A stretch of 25,053 bases of DNA from an uncultured Porphyromonadaceae bacterium (GTDB lineage Bacteria; Bacteroidota; Bacteroidia; Bacteroidales; Muribaculaceae), in the NCBI GenBank assembly GCA_902495075.1, contig CABUVO010000043.1:1-25053 (forward strand). Direction: 5' to 3'. The notes under the pieces are model-generated. The model saw nothing but the letters and a program-made list of their open reading frames with translations, made no database searches and was not told the DNA's origin. Shown here piece by piece: positions 1 through 7,580 of this stretch; the first letter of the stretch is position 1, and each line of letters opens with the position of its first letter. The position numbers and the translations under genes are program-made.

Positions 1-27
1 CAAGGGCTGACTCGATATTTAAGCTAC

Positions 28-152
28 GGACTCTGTGTCTCCGCAAGGTCGTTAAGACCCTCCGCGCCTGAAAATTAACATTATACATTCAAAAATTTCA
101 CATTACTTTAAACCTCTGTTCCTCTGTGCCTCCGTGTTAATATTTTCGTGAC
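28..152. repeat. Two-module dispersed intergenic repeat, copy 1
   Basis: Module A (28-74) contains CTCTGTGTCTCCG, then AGGTCGTT, a short GGTC/GACC hairpin and CCTCCGCGCCT. Module B (113-152) contains CCTCTGTGCCTCCGTG followed by TTAATATTTT. Both modules recur in the same order and orientation at 20781-20890, with substitutions and small gaps. No open reading frame runs through either copy. The function is unknown. It is a dispersed repeat family and not a gene. Confidence 0.6.
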
Positions 153-211
153 AATTTGAATCAAGTTTCGCCCTTCGCGCCGTAGCGTTTAAATAATTAT
201 GTTGACTCGGT

Positions 212-294
212 TTGTTGAGGCGCGCCAATTCACCTTTAACCTATTCCCTATAACCTTTTACCTTGCAGAACTCCGTTCGGTAAATCGGAATTTG
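212..294 (+). repeat. 83-base dispersed element, left copy
   Basis: This stretch aligns without gaps to the reverse complement of 24711-24793. The first 51 bases match at 49 positions, a central hairpin segment (263-280) matches at 9 of 18, and the last 14 bases (TAAATCGGAATTTG) match completely. It contains the palindrome GGCGCGCC. The hairpin GAAC-TCC-GTTC here corresponds to a GGGC-TGC-GCCC hairpin in the other copy, so the paired bases changed together. The rest of 1-520 shows no gene. Confidence 0.7.
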
Positions 295-428
295 TGCTGA
301 TGATAAGCATAAGTTTTATGGCGTGGATTATTGTGGATTTAGTTAAATGAGATTGTTAATTGATTTATTGTGTTATAGATATGTGCATATTAATGCAGTT
401 GGAATTATTTTAACGATGAATTAATGGA

Positions 429-459
429 ATTGAAGTGCAAACGTTTTTCAATAAATTTG
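429..459 (+). promoter_or_regulatory. Promoter of the MFS transporter gene, with possible LacI-type operator
   Basis: A perfect Bacteroidetes -7 box TAAATTTG lies at 452-459, with ATTG at 429-432 as a -33 box and a 19-base spacer. The spacer contains AAACGTTT (439-446), the eight-base core of many LacI-family operators, within TGCAAACGTTTTTCA (436-450). A repressor bound there would block the promoter. The outer operator bases are not symmetrical, so the operator call is tentative. The start codon lies 61 bases downstream of the -7 box. Confidence 0.5.
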
Positions 460-520
460 CAGCATATCAAAATGACTTATTTTAAAGCCATAATGCTGTT
501 GACCTAAAATTAATACTCAT

Positions 521-1879
521 ATGTTACGAAATCAGAATCCTTACACCCGGAGATGGGTAATAGTCGCGACAATTGTTGTGGCGATCGTCTGCAATTATCT
601 TGACCGACAGCTGCTTTCGATTTTAAAACCTGAGATTCTCGGTCATTTCAATATCGGCGATATCGAATTTGCATGGATTCTCAATGTGTTCCTGATCTGC
701 TATGCGATAATGTATCCGGTTTCAGGAATACTTGTGGATAAGTTTGGTCCAAAGCCGGTAATGTTTGGAGGTATCGCGGCGTGGTCGCTTGCCTGTATCG
801 GTGGAGGTTTGTCGCAGGATGTATATCAGTTTGCGGCATGTCGCGGCATTCTCGGTCTTGCCGAACCGACTATATTTACGGGTCAGATAGTGGCTGTAAC
901 ACTGTGGTTTGAAAAGAAGACACGTGCCACAGCCAACGCTCTTTGTCAGGCTGGCGGCTCAATAGGCACAATGACAGCCCCTCTTGCCGTGGCATGGATG
1001 GTTAGATATTTTCCTTGGCAGGATGTTTTCATTATAGCCGGAGTTGTAGGACTCGCGATAGCAGGATTGTGGTGGATAATATATAGCAAACCGCAACCAG
1101 AGTTCCTGGCAATGACTCTTGACGAACCAACGGCAAAGGTAAAAAATCAACGCTATTTCAAACTTGGTGCTTTGTTTGGAACCAGTGCTCTTTGGGGAGT
1201 GATACTTATACGCCTTGTAAGTGACCCGGTGTGGTATTTTATAAATTTCTGGCTTCCAGGGTATCTTCGTAATCTTGGAGTGGAGCAAGGTATGGGTACG
1301 CAGGAGACGCTTGATATGATACAATATATAGGTGGAATACCGTTTCTTGTTGGCGCAACGCTTGGAGTGTTGGCTTCGGCTTATTCCGACAGATTGGTGT
1401 CGCGAGGATGGAACTCACTGAGATCACGTAAGGTTGTGATGAGCCTCTCTGCGTGTGTCGCTCCTATAATAGCGCTTGTGCCCATGTTAAGCCATTGGGA
1501 GGGGGTGGCGTTTTCCGTACGCCTCGGTTTGATTACAGCTGTGTTCGCTATTGTGGCTTTTGTCTGCCTTGTATGGCTATATAATATCGGGGTTGTAGTG
1601 GCAGAATCTTTCCCGGTTAAGAATGTGGCTTCGGTGATAGGTATTGCCTGCGGAGCAGGTGCAGTTGGGGCTGCCTGCTTTAATCTTATAGTCGGTTCGT
1701 TGATGTCGACTATGGGTGAATATCTTTTCTATTGCATGGGAGCGCTTCATCCAATAGCAGCTTTTGTGCTTATCAAACTTGTTAAGCCTGCTGTGCCGGA
1801 TTCAAAAAATAGTATTGAAGATTCAAAAGATAGTTCAATTGATAATGATGTATGCGGTCTCGATGCTGCCGCCAATTAA
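521..1879 (+). CDS. MFS transporter, anion:cation symporter (hexuronate/sugar-acid) family
   Basis: This 452-residue inner-membrane protein has the hydrophobic pattern of a 12-helix major facilitator. The first helix carries NYLDRQLLSILKPEI, typical of the anion:cation symporter group that includes hexuronate transporters such as ExuT. The loop after helix 2 carries GILVDKFGPKPVM, matching MFS motif A (GxLaDrxGrk). The hydrophilic C-terminal tail rich in D, S and K is probably cytoplasmic. It precedes a mannitol dehydrogenase-family oxidoreductase on the same strand, which suggests uptake of a sugar acid or polyol oxidised by that enzyme. A hairpin lies between the two genes, so coupling may be partial. 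The start fits the promoter at 429-459. The substrate cannot be read from the sequence; a galactonate or glucarate carrier is an alternative. Confidence 0.8.
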   Translation: MLRNQNPYTRRWVIVATIVVAIVCNYLDRQLLSILKPEILGHFNIGDIEFAWILNVFLICYAIMYPVSGILVDKFGPKPVMFGGIAAWSLACIGGGLSQDVYQFAACRGILGLAEPTIFTGQIVAVTLWFEKKTRATANALCQAGGSIGTMTAPLAVAWMVRYFPWQDVFIIAGVVGLAIAGLWWIIYSKPQPEFLAMTLDEPTAKVKNQRYFKLGALFGTSALWGVILIRLVSDPVWYFINFWLPGYLRNLGVEQGMGTQETLDMIQYIGGIPFLVGATLGVLASAYSDRLVSRGWNSLRSRKVVMSLSACVAPIIALVPMLSHWEGVAFSVRLGLITAVFAIVAFVCLVWLYNIGVVVAESFPVKNVASVIGIACGAGAVGAACFNLIVGSLMSTMGEYLFYCMGALHPIAAFVLIKLVKPAVPDSKNSIEDSKDSSIDNDVCGLDAAAN

Positions 1880-1943
1880 TTAGTGTTAGAGTTAAAGTAT
1901 AGTTAAGGCGGGATGTCTGCCTTAGCGGCAGTAGTCGAGTGTG

Positions 1944-1970
1944 AATACCCACGGGACTCCCGTGGGTATT
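1944..1970. terminator. Perfect 12-base hairpin between transporter and dehydrogenase genes
   Basis: The arms AATACCCACGGG and CCCGTGGGTATT pair perfectly around an ACT loop, 65 bases after the transporter stop codon. No long T run follows (TCCAACTAAA), so it could be a terminator, an attenuator or an mRNA 3'-end stabiliser. It suggests the downstream gene has its own promoter or receives reduced read-through. Confidence 0.6.
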
Positions 1971-2053
1971 TCCAACTAAATCGCATGAAAGGTTTATATC
2001 AATTTATGCGAATTTTGCGTTTAGAAAACTGGGAACCATGGGATAGAATGAGG

Positions 2054-2100
2054 AATTTGACAATTGATACGATTCAACGAATTTGATAACTGAAACGATA
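2054..2100 (+). promoter_or_regulatory. 21-base direct repeat abutting the dehydrogenase start; weak promoter
   Basis: Bases 2054-2074 and 2080-2100 match at 17 of 21 positions (AATTTGAyAAyTGAwACGATw) with a 26-base period, and the second unit ends just before the start codon at 2102. TTTG (2056-2059) followed 18 bases later by CGAATTTG (2078-2085) could serve as a weak -33/-7 pair. The repeated unit may be a regulator site. Both readings are inference. Confidence 0.35.
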
Positions 2101-2101
2101 T

Positions 2102-3547
2102 ATGAAAACTGCTAATGTAATTACGCCGGGCTACGATAGAGAGAATGTGACGCCCGGTATACTTCATTTCGGAGTGGGAAATTTCCATCGTGCCCATGAA
2201 GAATTTTATACTAATGAGTTGCTTGGCAAAGATCCTTCGCAGCATTGCTGGGGAATAATTGGCGCAATGTTGCTTCCATCCGATGAACGCCTTTATCGTG
2301 CCCTTAAACAGCAACGGGGAGAGTATACCTTGACTCCATGTGGGTGTGATGGCATAGACAAAGCTCTGAAAATAAGTTCTCTTGAGGATGTTGTGTGGGC
2401 ACAAGAGGATCCAAAACGTATTTTGGATCTTGTCGCCGACAGGAGTATTAGAATCATATCAATGACAATAACGGAAGGTGGGTATAACATTGATAAAGCG
2501 AGTGGAGAATTTATGTTTTCAAATGAAGGGGTTGAGCATGATCTGAATAATCCCCGGAATCCCGTAACTGTTTTCGGATATGTGGCTGAGGGGTTGCGTC
2601 GACGCAGGGATAAGGGTATCGGCGGAGTGACCATTCTGACATGCGATAATCTTCAGCATAATGGAGACACTGCCCGAAAAGCGTTTATGAGCTTTTTTCG
2701 TGCCCAGGATGAGGAATTAGCAAAATGGGCAGAAAAGAATGTTTCTTTTCCGAACAGTATGGTTGACCGTATCACACCTGCAACTTTACCCTCCGATATA
2801 GACCGACTTAACAAGAAAAACGGCACAGATGACAAGGCACCGGTTTATTGTGAGGATTTTATTCAGTGGGTTATTGAAGACAAGTTTGTGGCTGGTCGTC
2901 CCCAATGGGAGGCGGTAGATGTTGAATTTACCGATGATGTCTCAGCTTACGAGAATATGAAACTCAGTCTCCTTAATGCTTCGCATACGTTGCTTTCATA
3001 TCCATCTTTTCTTGCAGGATATAGAAAAGTGGATGACGCAATGCATGACCGGCGGATTGTGGCGTTTGTGCGTGATTTTATGGATAAGGATATCACTCCG
3101 TATGTTCCGGCACCTGGCAACATTGATCTCGAAGAATACAAAGGGAAATTGATAGAGAGGTTTGGTAATCGCTCTGTAAGCGATCAGATTGCCAGGCTCT
3201 GCTTTGATGGAGTTTCAAAATTTCCGGTATATATTGTGCCGAATCTTGCTAAAATGATACGGGATGGGAAGGATCTGACCCGTATGGCATATCTTATAGC
3301 CGCATATCGCGATTATCTGAAATATCATACCGATGATAACGGTGAAGGATTTGAGCCGTCAGAGCCTTGGCTCACACCCGAGGACAAACAGCTCATCGAA
3401 TCCGACAGTCCGGAAGATTTCCTTTCTCTTTCGGCATTCGGAGGAGTAGATCTGAGGGGAGTCTCCGAATTTTTGGCTCTCTATGATAAATTCTGCCATG
3501 ACATTCGCGAGAAAGGAGCGATGAAAATCCTCGAAAAGATAATATAA
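2102..3547 (+). CDS. Mannitol dehydrogenase-family oxidoreductase (mannitol 2-dehydrogenase or fructuronate reductase)
   Basis: This 481-residue protein belongs to the polyol-specific long-chain dehydrogenase family, which includes mannitol 2-dehydrogenase (mannitol to fructose) and fructuronate reductase UxuB (fructuronate to mannonate). The N-terminal Rossmann part opens with GILHFGVGNFHRAHEEFY, then TITEGGY and CDNLQHNG. The catalytic signature MKLSLLNASH supplies the lysine, asparagine and histidine (K287, N292, H295) expected of the family, and N183 in CDN is the other conserved asparagine. FIQWVIEDKFVAGRP and TDDVSAYE read closer to mannitol 2-dehydrogenases as I recall them, while the adjacent transporter looks more like a hexuronate carrier. 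The length is typical of the family. It probably oxidises or reduces a C6 polyol or keto-sugar acid with NAD(H) in the cytoplasm; the exact substrate is unresolved. Confidence 0.8.
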   Translation: MKTANVITPGYDRENVTPGILHFGVGNFHRAHEEFYTNELLGKDPSQHCWGIIGAMLLPSDERLYRALKQQRGEYTLTPCGCDGIDKALKISSLEDVVWAQEDPKRILDLVADRSIRIISMTITEGGYNIDKASGEFMFSNEGVEHDLNNPRNPVTVFGYVAEGLRRRRDKGIGGVTILTCDNLQHNGDTARKAFMSFFRAQDEELAKWAEKNVSFPNSMVDRITPATLPSDIDRLNKKNGTDDKAPVYCEDFIQWVIEDKFVAGRPQWEAVDVEFTDDVSAYENMKLSLLNASHTLLSYPSFLAGYRKVDDAMHDRRIVAFVRDFMDKDITPYVPAPGNIDLEEYKGKLIERFGNRSVSDQIARLCFDGVSKFPVYIVPNLAKMIRDGKDLTRMAYLIAAYRDYLKYHTDDNGEGFEPSEPWLTPEDKQLIESDSPEDFLSLSAFGGVDLRGVSEFLALYDKFCHDIREKGAMKILEKII

Positions 3548-3664
3548 ATAGAGATTTCGGGGCTAATGCGGGCATGGAGAATCAGAGCTAACGCAGACTC
3601 TGGATTCGATTCCGAAAAACCGCTGATCCGGATTTCGGGCTTGCGCCCTCAACACAGTATTTGA

Positions 3665-3711
3665 AAACAGGAAAGCAGATTATTGAGAATCAATAATCTG
3701 CTTTCCTGTTT
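3665..3711 (-). terminator. Perfect 22-base-pair hairpin at the tRNA 3' end
   Basis: The arms 3665-3686 and 3690-3711 are perfect inverted complements around a GAA loop. Read on the minus strand, the hairpin begins right after the tRNA 3' end and is followed by TTTTC, so it is the likely tRNA-Leu terminator. It also sits about 120 bases past the dehydrogenase stop and could end that convergent transcript. Confidence 0.8.
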
Positions 3712-3712
3712 G

Positions 3713-3794
3713 TGCGCACGAAGGGACTCGAACCCCCACGTCGTTAGACACTAGATCCTAAGTCTAGCGCGGCTACCAATTACGCCACGTGCGC
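3713..3794 (-). tRNA. tRNA-Leu(UAG)
   Basis: On the minus strand the acceptor arms GCGCACG and CGTGCGC pair, followed by discriminator A at 3713. The D arm contains AATTGGTAG and the T arm contains GGTTCGAGTCC. The anticodon stem CTAGA/TCTAG encloses the loop CTTAGGA, giving anticodon UAG (plus-strand complement at 3758-3760), which reads the leucine codon CUA. A variable arm of about a dozen bases fits a class II leucine tRNA. The length is 82 bases, and the 3' CCA is not encoded (ACA follows). It has its own promoter and terminator. Confidence 0.95.
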
Positions 3795-3804
3795 GAATCT
3801 GTTG

Positions 3805-3836
3805 CAAAGTTACAAATATTTTGTAACTTTTGCAAC
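3805..3836 (-). promoter_or_regulatory. tRNA-Leu promoter inside a palindrome
   Basis: On the minus strand GTTG (3833-3836), a 20-base spacer and TAACTTTG (3805-3812) form a near-ideal Bacteroidetes promoter whose start point would be just before the tRNA 5' end at 3794. The whole of 3799-3838 is an imperfect palindrome with one extra T in one arm. The plus strand therefore also shows GTTG (3801-3804), 19 bases and TAACTTTT (3824-3831). Confidence 0.75.
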
Positions 3837-3878
3837 AGTTGAAGAGAATTTAAGGGAATTAAATTTTATCACCAGGTT

Positions 3879-3946
3879 TACAATAAAGATTAAAATTCTT
3901 CTATAGGGATTAATCTTCTACCATAAGGATTAATTTCTTTATTGTA
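3879..3946. repeat. Inverted and degenerate direct repeats downstream of the PII-like gene
   Basis: TACAATAAAGA (3879-3889) and TCTTTATTGTA (3936-3946) are perfect inverted complements. Between them, three degenerate units starting near 3888, 3907 and 3927 resemble GGATTAATCTTCTA. The stretch lies just past the end of the efflux operon on the minus strand, so it may fold at that transcript's 3' end. No strong T run follows, so the terminator reading is weak. Confidence 0.4.
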
Positions 3947-3970
3947 AAAATATATTGTCATGGTGGGTAA

Positions 3971-4264
3971 TCATATTGTGGCGATTGTGTCCCAGACAAA
4001 GGCGCGGAGCCCAAGGAGAGGTTTGTTCTCATCAAGCTCTTTGAGATGTCTGAGCACCGGCTCTACGCGGTCGTCTTCCACAAATGTGAGGATGGCTGAA
4101 GCCAGCGACGGCCATGCATGGGTGCCGTAATGCGGATCTCCGGTTTTGCTTCCGCGTCCCTGCACCTCGCCGAAGGCTGTGAAGCCTCGGCAAGACATGC
4201 GGGTGAGCACATCGATGATTTTTTCGTGATGTGCCTGGTCATATGAGATGAATATTGCTTTCAT
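3971..4264 (-). CDS. Small PII-like protein linked to an RND efflux pump
   Basis: This 97-residue protein starts MKAIFISYDQAHHEKI and carries GFTAFGEVQGRGSKTG, PHYGTHAWPSL and a C-terminal LLGLRAFVWD. The beta-alpha-beta-beta-alpha-beta pattern, with a loop after the second strand, resembles the GlnB/PII trimeric fold, in which ligands bind between subunits. The sequence is not that of classical GlnB: no uridylylated T-loop tyrosine motif is evident. It is the last gene of the efflux locus, 85 bases after the RND pump stop codon, in DNA containing repeated GGGGCTATATGGG-like words. From its position it may sense a substrate or cofactor and modulate the pump, but no ligand can be inferred. The fold call comes from pattern recognition and is moderately certain. 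Confidence 0.65.
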   Translation of the reverse strand: MKAIFISYDQAHHEKIIDVLTRMSCRGFTAFGEVQGRGSKTGDPHYGTHAWPSLASAILTFVEDDRVEPVLRHLKELDENKPLLGLRAFVWDTIATI

Positions 4265-4349
4265 TTTTTTCTTTCTTTAGGGCTCTATATGGGGCAATAT
4301 AGGGCGGAATGGGGCTATATGGGAATGGAGAGGAGAGAGGAGGGTGATT

Positions 4350-7300
4350 CTATTTCGAGTGTTTTGCGCGGAGTTTGCGACGCGTTCTCTTCACTCCGTT
4401 GCCGGCGAATACGCAGTAGAGCACAGGCACGAAGAGAAGTGTGAGCACCGTGGAGAATGTCAGACCACCAATCACGGCAGTACCCATCGGGCGCCACATC
4501 TCGGCTCCCTGACCGGTGCCGACAGCCATCGGCACCATGCCGAGGATGGTGGTTAGTGTGGTCATGACAACAGGACGCAGACGCGAGCGACCACCATCGA
4601 TCACTGCTTTGCGGATAGACATTCCACGTTCGCGGTTAAGCGTGATATAGTCGATGAGCACGATACCGTTCTTCACAACAATACCTATAAGCATGATAGC
4701 TCCGATCATAGACATGATGTTGAGCGTGTGTCCAGTCAGCCAGAGTATAAGGAATACTCCGGAGAAGGCGAAGAGCAGTGATGTCATGATGATTGCTGGA
4801 TATGTTAGAGATTCAAACTGAGCAGCCATCACTATGTATACAAGAATAATTATCAGGACTCCAAGCATAAGGAGATCGCTGAAAGAATCCTGCTGGTCTT
4901 CGTAGCTTCCCGCTATCTGGATTGTAACTCCCGAGGGGAGATGCATATTTGCCATTTCTGCTTCTGCCGAGGCAACGACCTCACTCATCGGCGCTCCGTC
5001 AACAACGGCAGATACGGTGATTATACGTTCGCGGTCTTTTCGTTCGATTGTCGGAGGCGTGAAGCGTTCCACAACAGTTCCGAGTTCCTTAAGCCTGATT
5101 CCCTTTCCCTGATTGGAATAGATAACAATGTTTTCGATATCTTCGATGCTTGTGCGGTGTTCGGGCGCATACATCACCTTGATATCATATTCTTCTCCGT
5201 CTTCGCGGAATTGAGAGGCTGTGGAGCCATTGATTCGGTTGCGCAGATAGAAGGCAGCTGTCTGAAGGTTTATACCATACATCGAAAGTTTCTCGCGGTC
5301 GAAATCAACCTGATATTCCGGCTGGTAATCGGATCTTGAGATTGTTATGTCGGCAGTGCCTTCGATTCCAGAGAGAATCTGCTTGAGTTCCTGGGCTACT
5401 TTGTCGGTTTCTTCAAAATCATATCCGTATATCTCGAAGTCGACGGTGCTCTGACCGCCCATGCCGGCTCCTCGTCCACCACCGACATTTACTTGCGCTT
5501 TTTTGAATTCAGGGAATTCTTGATTAATATCTTTACGCATTTCGTCAGCGATTTCACGAATGCCTCGTTTGCGGTCGCCCGGATCCTGAAGACGTATGTT
5601 CATTGAGATGATGTGTGGACCATTATCCGACAATGAAGCGAACGTGTTGTCGGCACTTGCCGGTCCGACAGTATAGTTCATTACTGTTATTTCCGGATAT
5701 TTTGCTCTCCATAGGGAGTCAAGTCTGACCATGACTTCTTGTGCTTCTTCAACTCTTGAGCCGATTGGCAATTCGAGGTTGACACCGATTCGACCGTTAT
5801 CCTGAGTTGGGAAGAATTCTGTTCCCACAAATCTCAAAAGAAATATTGAACCCGCAAAAATACCGAGACATATAACGATGGTCACAGCTCTGTGGGTCAC
5901 CACCTTGCCAAGAAGTCCGGCGTAACCGTTATCGAATTTGTCGAGAGCTCGTTCAACATATGAATACCAGTTTTTCTTATTGCCGTCAGTTGCTTTCCCT
6001 TTCAGTCTTAACCACTGGCTGCAGAGCATCGGGGTGAGTGAGAGGGCGCAGGTTGTTGAAATTATCATCATTATAGTCACCATCCATCCGAGCTGGCGGA
6101 AGAGCACTCCAGTCATGCCTGTTACGAGTGTAAGAGGGAAGAACACCGCGATAAGTGTCAGAGTGGAAGCGATAACAGAGATTGCGACCTCATTTGTGCC
6201 GTGCACTGCCGCCTGTTTCGGGTCTGCCCCACGTTCGATGTGAGTAGTGACATTTTCAAGCACCACAATTGCATCGTCCACAACCATACCAATAGAAATG
6301 GATAAGGCAGACAGCGACACAATATTCAAGGTGTTGCCTGTGGCGAAGAGGTAAATGAACGAAGCAATCAGAGATACGGGGATCGTGATGACGATGATCA
6401 GGGTGGCTCTCCAGCGTCCGAGGAAGAGGAATACAACGATCATCACAAAAAGCAGGGCGTAAAGCACAGTCTCTACCAGAGCAGATATTGTGTTACGGAT
6501 GTTGTCGGAGGTATCAACAATCACTCCGATCTTTACATCGGAAGGAAGATTCTTCTGAAGAGAAGGAAGCATCTTCATGACCTTGTTTGAAATTTCCACC
6601 GAGTTGGCACCGCTTTGTTTCTGGATAACGATCATCGCACCTTCCTTGCCATCGTTGTATGTCTGTTGGGTGCGTTCCTCAAGGCTGTCAACTACTTTTG
6701 CAACATCGCTTAGATATACGATTTTGCCTTGGAAACTTCCAACCGGAATCTTTTCCATCTGAGAGGTTTCCTCAAACTCTCCCTGCACGCGCAATGCATA
6801 TGTGTTTGAGCCGATATCGAATGATCCTCCGGGCACATTGCGGTTTTCAGCTCCGATTACGGAAGCTATCTGCTCCACCGACAGATTGTATGCCTCGAGT
6901 CTATTGGGATCGACATATACATGAATCTCTCGTTTGGGAGCACCGGAGATTGACACCGATCCGACACCATCAACACGCGCGAGGGGGTTGGCGACATTGT
7001 CGTCGAGGATTTTATAAAGTCCCGGCATACTTTCGTTTGCCTGCACAGATAGGAGGCATATTGGGATCATATCTGTGGAGAATTTGAAGATAATCGGGTT
7101 TTCCGAGTCATCCGGAAGCTGCGATTTGACCATGTCGAGTTTGTCGCGCACATCATTTGTAAGCACGTCTATGTCGTAGCCGTATTCAAATTCGAGAGTT
7201 ATGACTGACGTGTTTTCCCTTGAAGTTGAGGTTATGTGTTTCAGATGCTCAACAGAATTGAGAGCATTTTCAAGCGGCTTGGTTACATTCTGTTCTATAT

Positions 7301-7472
7301 CTTTGGCGGATGCTCCAGGATACATCGTAATGACCATTATGGTATTGGTATCAATATCCGGATAAAGGTCGATAGGGAGTTTCGCCAGAGAGAAGAGACC
7401 GAGTATTATTACAGTGACGAAACAAAGTGTTGTCATCACCGGTCTTTTTACTGCTGAACTATATAGAGACAT
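4350..7472 (-). CDS. RND-family multidrug efflux pump, inner-membrane subunit (AcrB/HAE1 type)
   Basis: This 1040-residue proton-driven pump has the full RND layout: a first helix near residues 13-30, a large periplasmic loop, a helix bundle, a second periplasmic loop and a second bundle. The proton-relay aspartates are in SIGMVVDDAIVVLENV (D399, D400). The matching lysine is in GIVVKNGIVLIDY (K934). MAAQFESLTYPAI is the usual motif at the start of the second bundle. It should form a trimer that binds drugs or lipophilic compounds in the periplasm and passes them to the outer-membrane channel. The adaptor gene is upstream, 108 bases away across a low-complexity repeat, and the PII-like gene is downstream. 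The length is normal, with no frameshift seen. The substrate is unknown; the VDDAIV/VKN motifs fit drug rather than metal pumps. Confidence 0.93.
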   Translation of the reverse strand: MSLYSSAVKRPVMTTLCFVTVIILGLFSLAKLPIDLYPDIDTNTIMVITMYPGASAKDIEQNVTKPLENALNSVEHLKHITSTSRENTSVITLEFEYGYDIDVLTNDVRDKLDMVKSQLPDDSENPIIFKFSTDMIPICLLSVQANESMPGLYKILDDNVANPLARVDGVGSVSISGAPKREIHVYVDPNRLEAYNLSVEQIASVIGAENRNVPGGSFDIGSNTYALRVQGEFEETSQMEKIPVGSFQGKIVYLSDVAKVVDSLEERTQQTYNDGKEGAMIVIQKQSGANSVEISNKVMKMLPSLQKNLPSDVKIGVIVDTSDNIRNTISALVETVLYALLFVMIVVFLFLGRWRATLIIVITIPVSLIASFIYLFATGNTLNIVSLSALSISIGMVVDDAIVVLENVTTHIERGADPKQAAVHGTNEVAISVIASTLTLIAVFFPLTLVTGMTGVLFRQLGWMVTIMMIISTTCALSLTPMLCSQWLRLKGKATDGNKKNWYSYVERALDKFDNGYAGLLGKVVTHRAVTIVICLGIFAGSIFLLRFVGTEFFPTQDNGRIGVNLELPIGSRVEEAQEVMVRLDSLWRAKYPEITVMNYTVGPASADNTFASLSDNGPHIISMNIRLQDPGDRKRGIREIADEMRKDINQEFPEFKKAQVNVGGGRGAGMGGQSTVDFEIYGYDFEETDKVAQELKQILSGIEGTADITISRSDYQPEYQVDFDREKLSMYGINLQTAAFYLRNRINGSTASQFREDGEEYDIKVMYAPEHRTSIEDIENIVIYSNQGKGIRLKELGTVVERFTPPTIERKDRERIITVSAVVDGAPMSEVVASAEAEMANMHLPSGVTIQIAGSYEDQQDSFSDLLMLGVLIIILVYIVMAAQFESLTYPAIIMTSLLFAFSGVFLILWLTGHTLNIMSMIGAIMLIGIVVKNGIVLIDYITLNRERGMSIRKAVIDGGRSRLRPVVMTTLTTILGMVPMAVGTGQGAEMWRPMGTAVIGGLTFSTVLTLLFVPVLYCVFAGNGVKRTRRKLRAKHSK

Positions 7473-7481
7473 TACTGGTAA

Positions 7482-7577
7482 GGTTTAATGTTTAATGTGA
7501 AATGTTTAATTAGGAATTAGAAATTAGGAGTTAGGAATTAGGAATTTCCAAAGCCTAAAGCCTAAAACCTAAAGCCT
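7482..7577. repeat. Low-complexity degenerate repeats inside the efflux operon
   Basis: The gap between the adaptor and pump genes consists almost entirely of three short-word repeats: TTTAATGTTTAATGTGAAATG, then AATTAGGAATTAG units, then AAAGCCTAAAGCCTAAAACC units. Words related to the first block recur near 78-110 and 20739-20770. The stretch would be transcribed into the operon mRNA. No promoter box or terminator is evident in it. Confidence 0.7.
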
Positions 7578-7580
7578 CTT

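Noticed and set aside
3713..3794. tRNA-Leu as an attachment site for an integrated island
   Set aside because: No integrase gene and no duplicated tRNA 3' end is seen nearby.
4941..5339. Plus-strand ORFs opposite the RND pump (also 5938-6243 and 6659-7087)
   Set aside because: They are shadows of a clearly coding minus-strand gene, without recognisable domains.
7482..7577. CRISPR array
   Set aside because: The repeats are short, degenerate and contiguous without unique spacers, and no cas gene is present.
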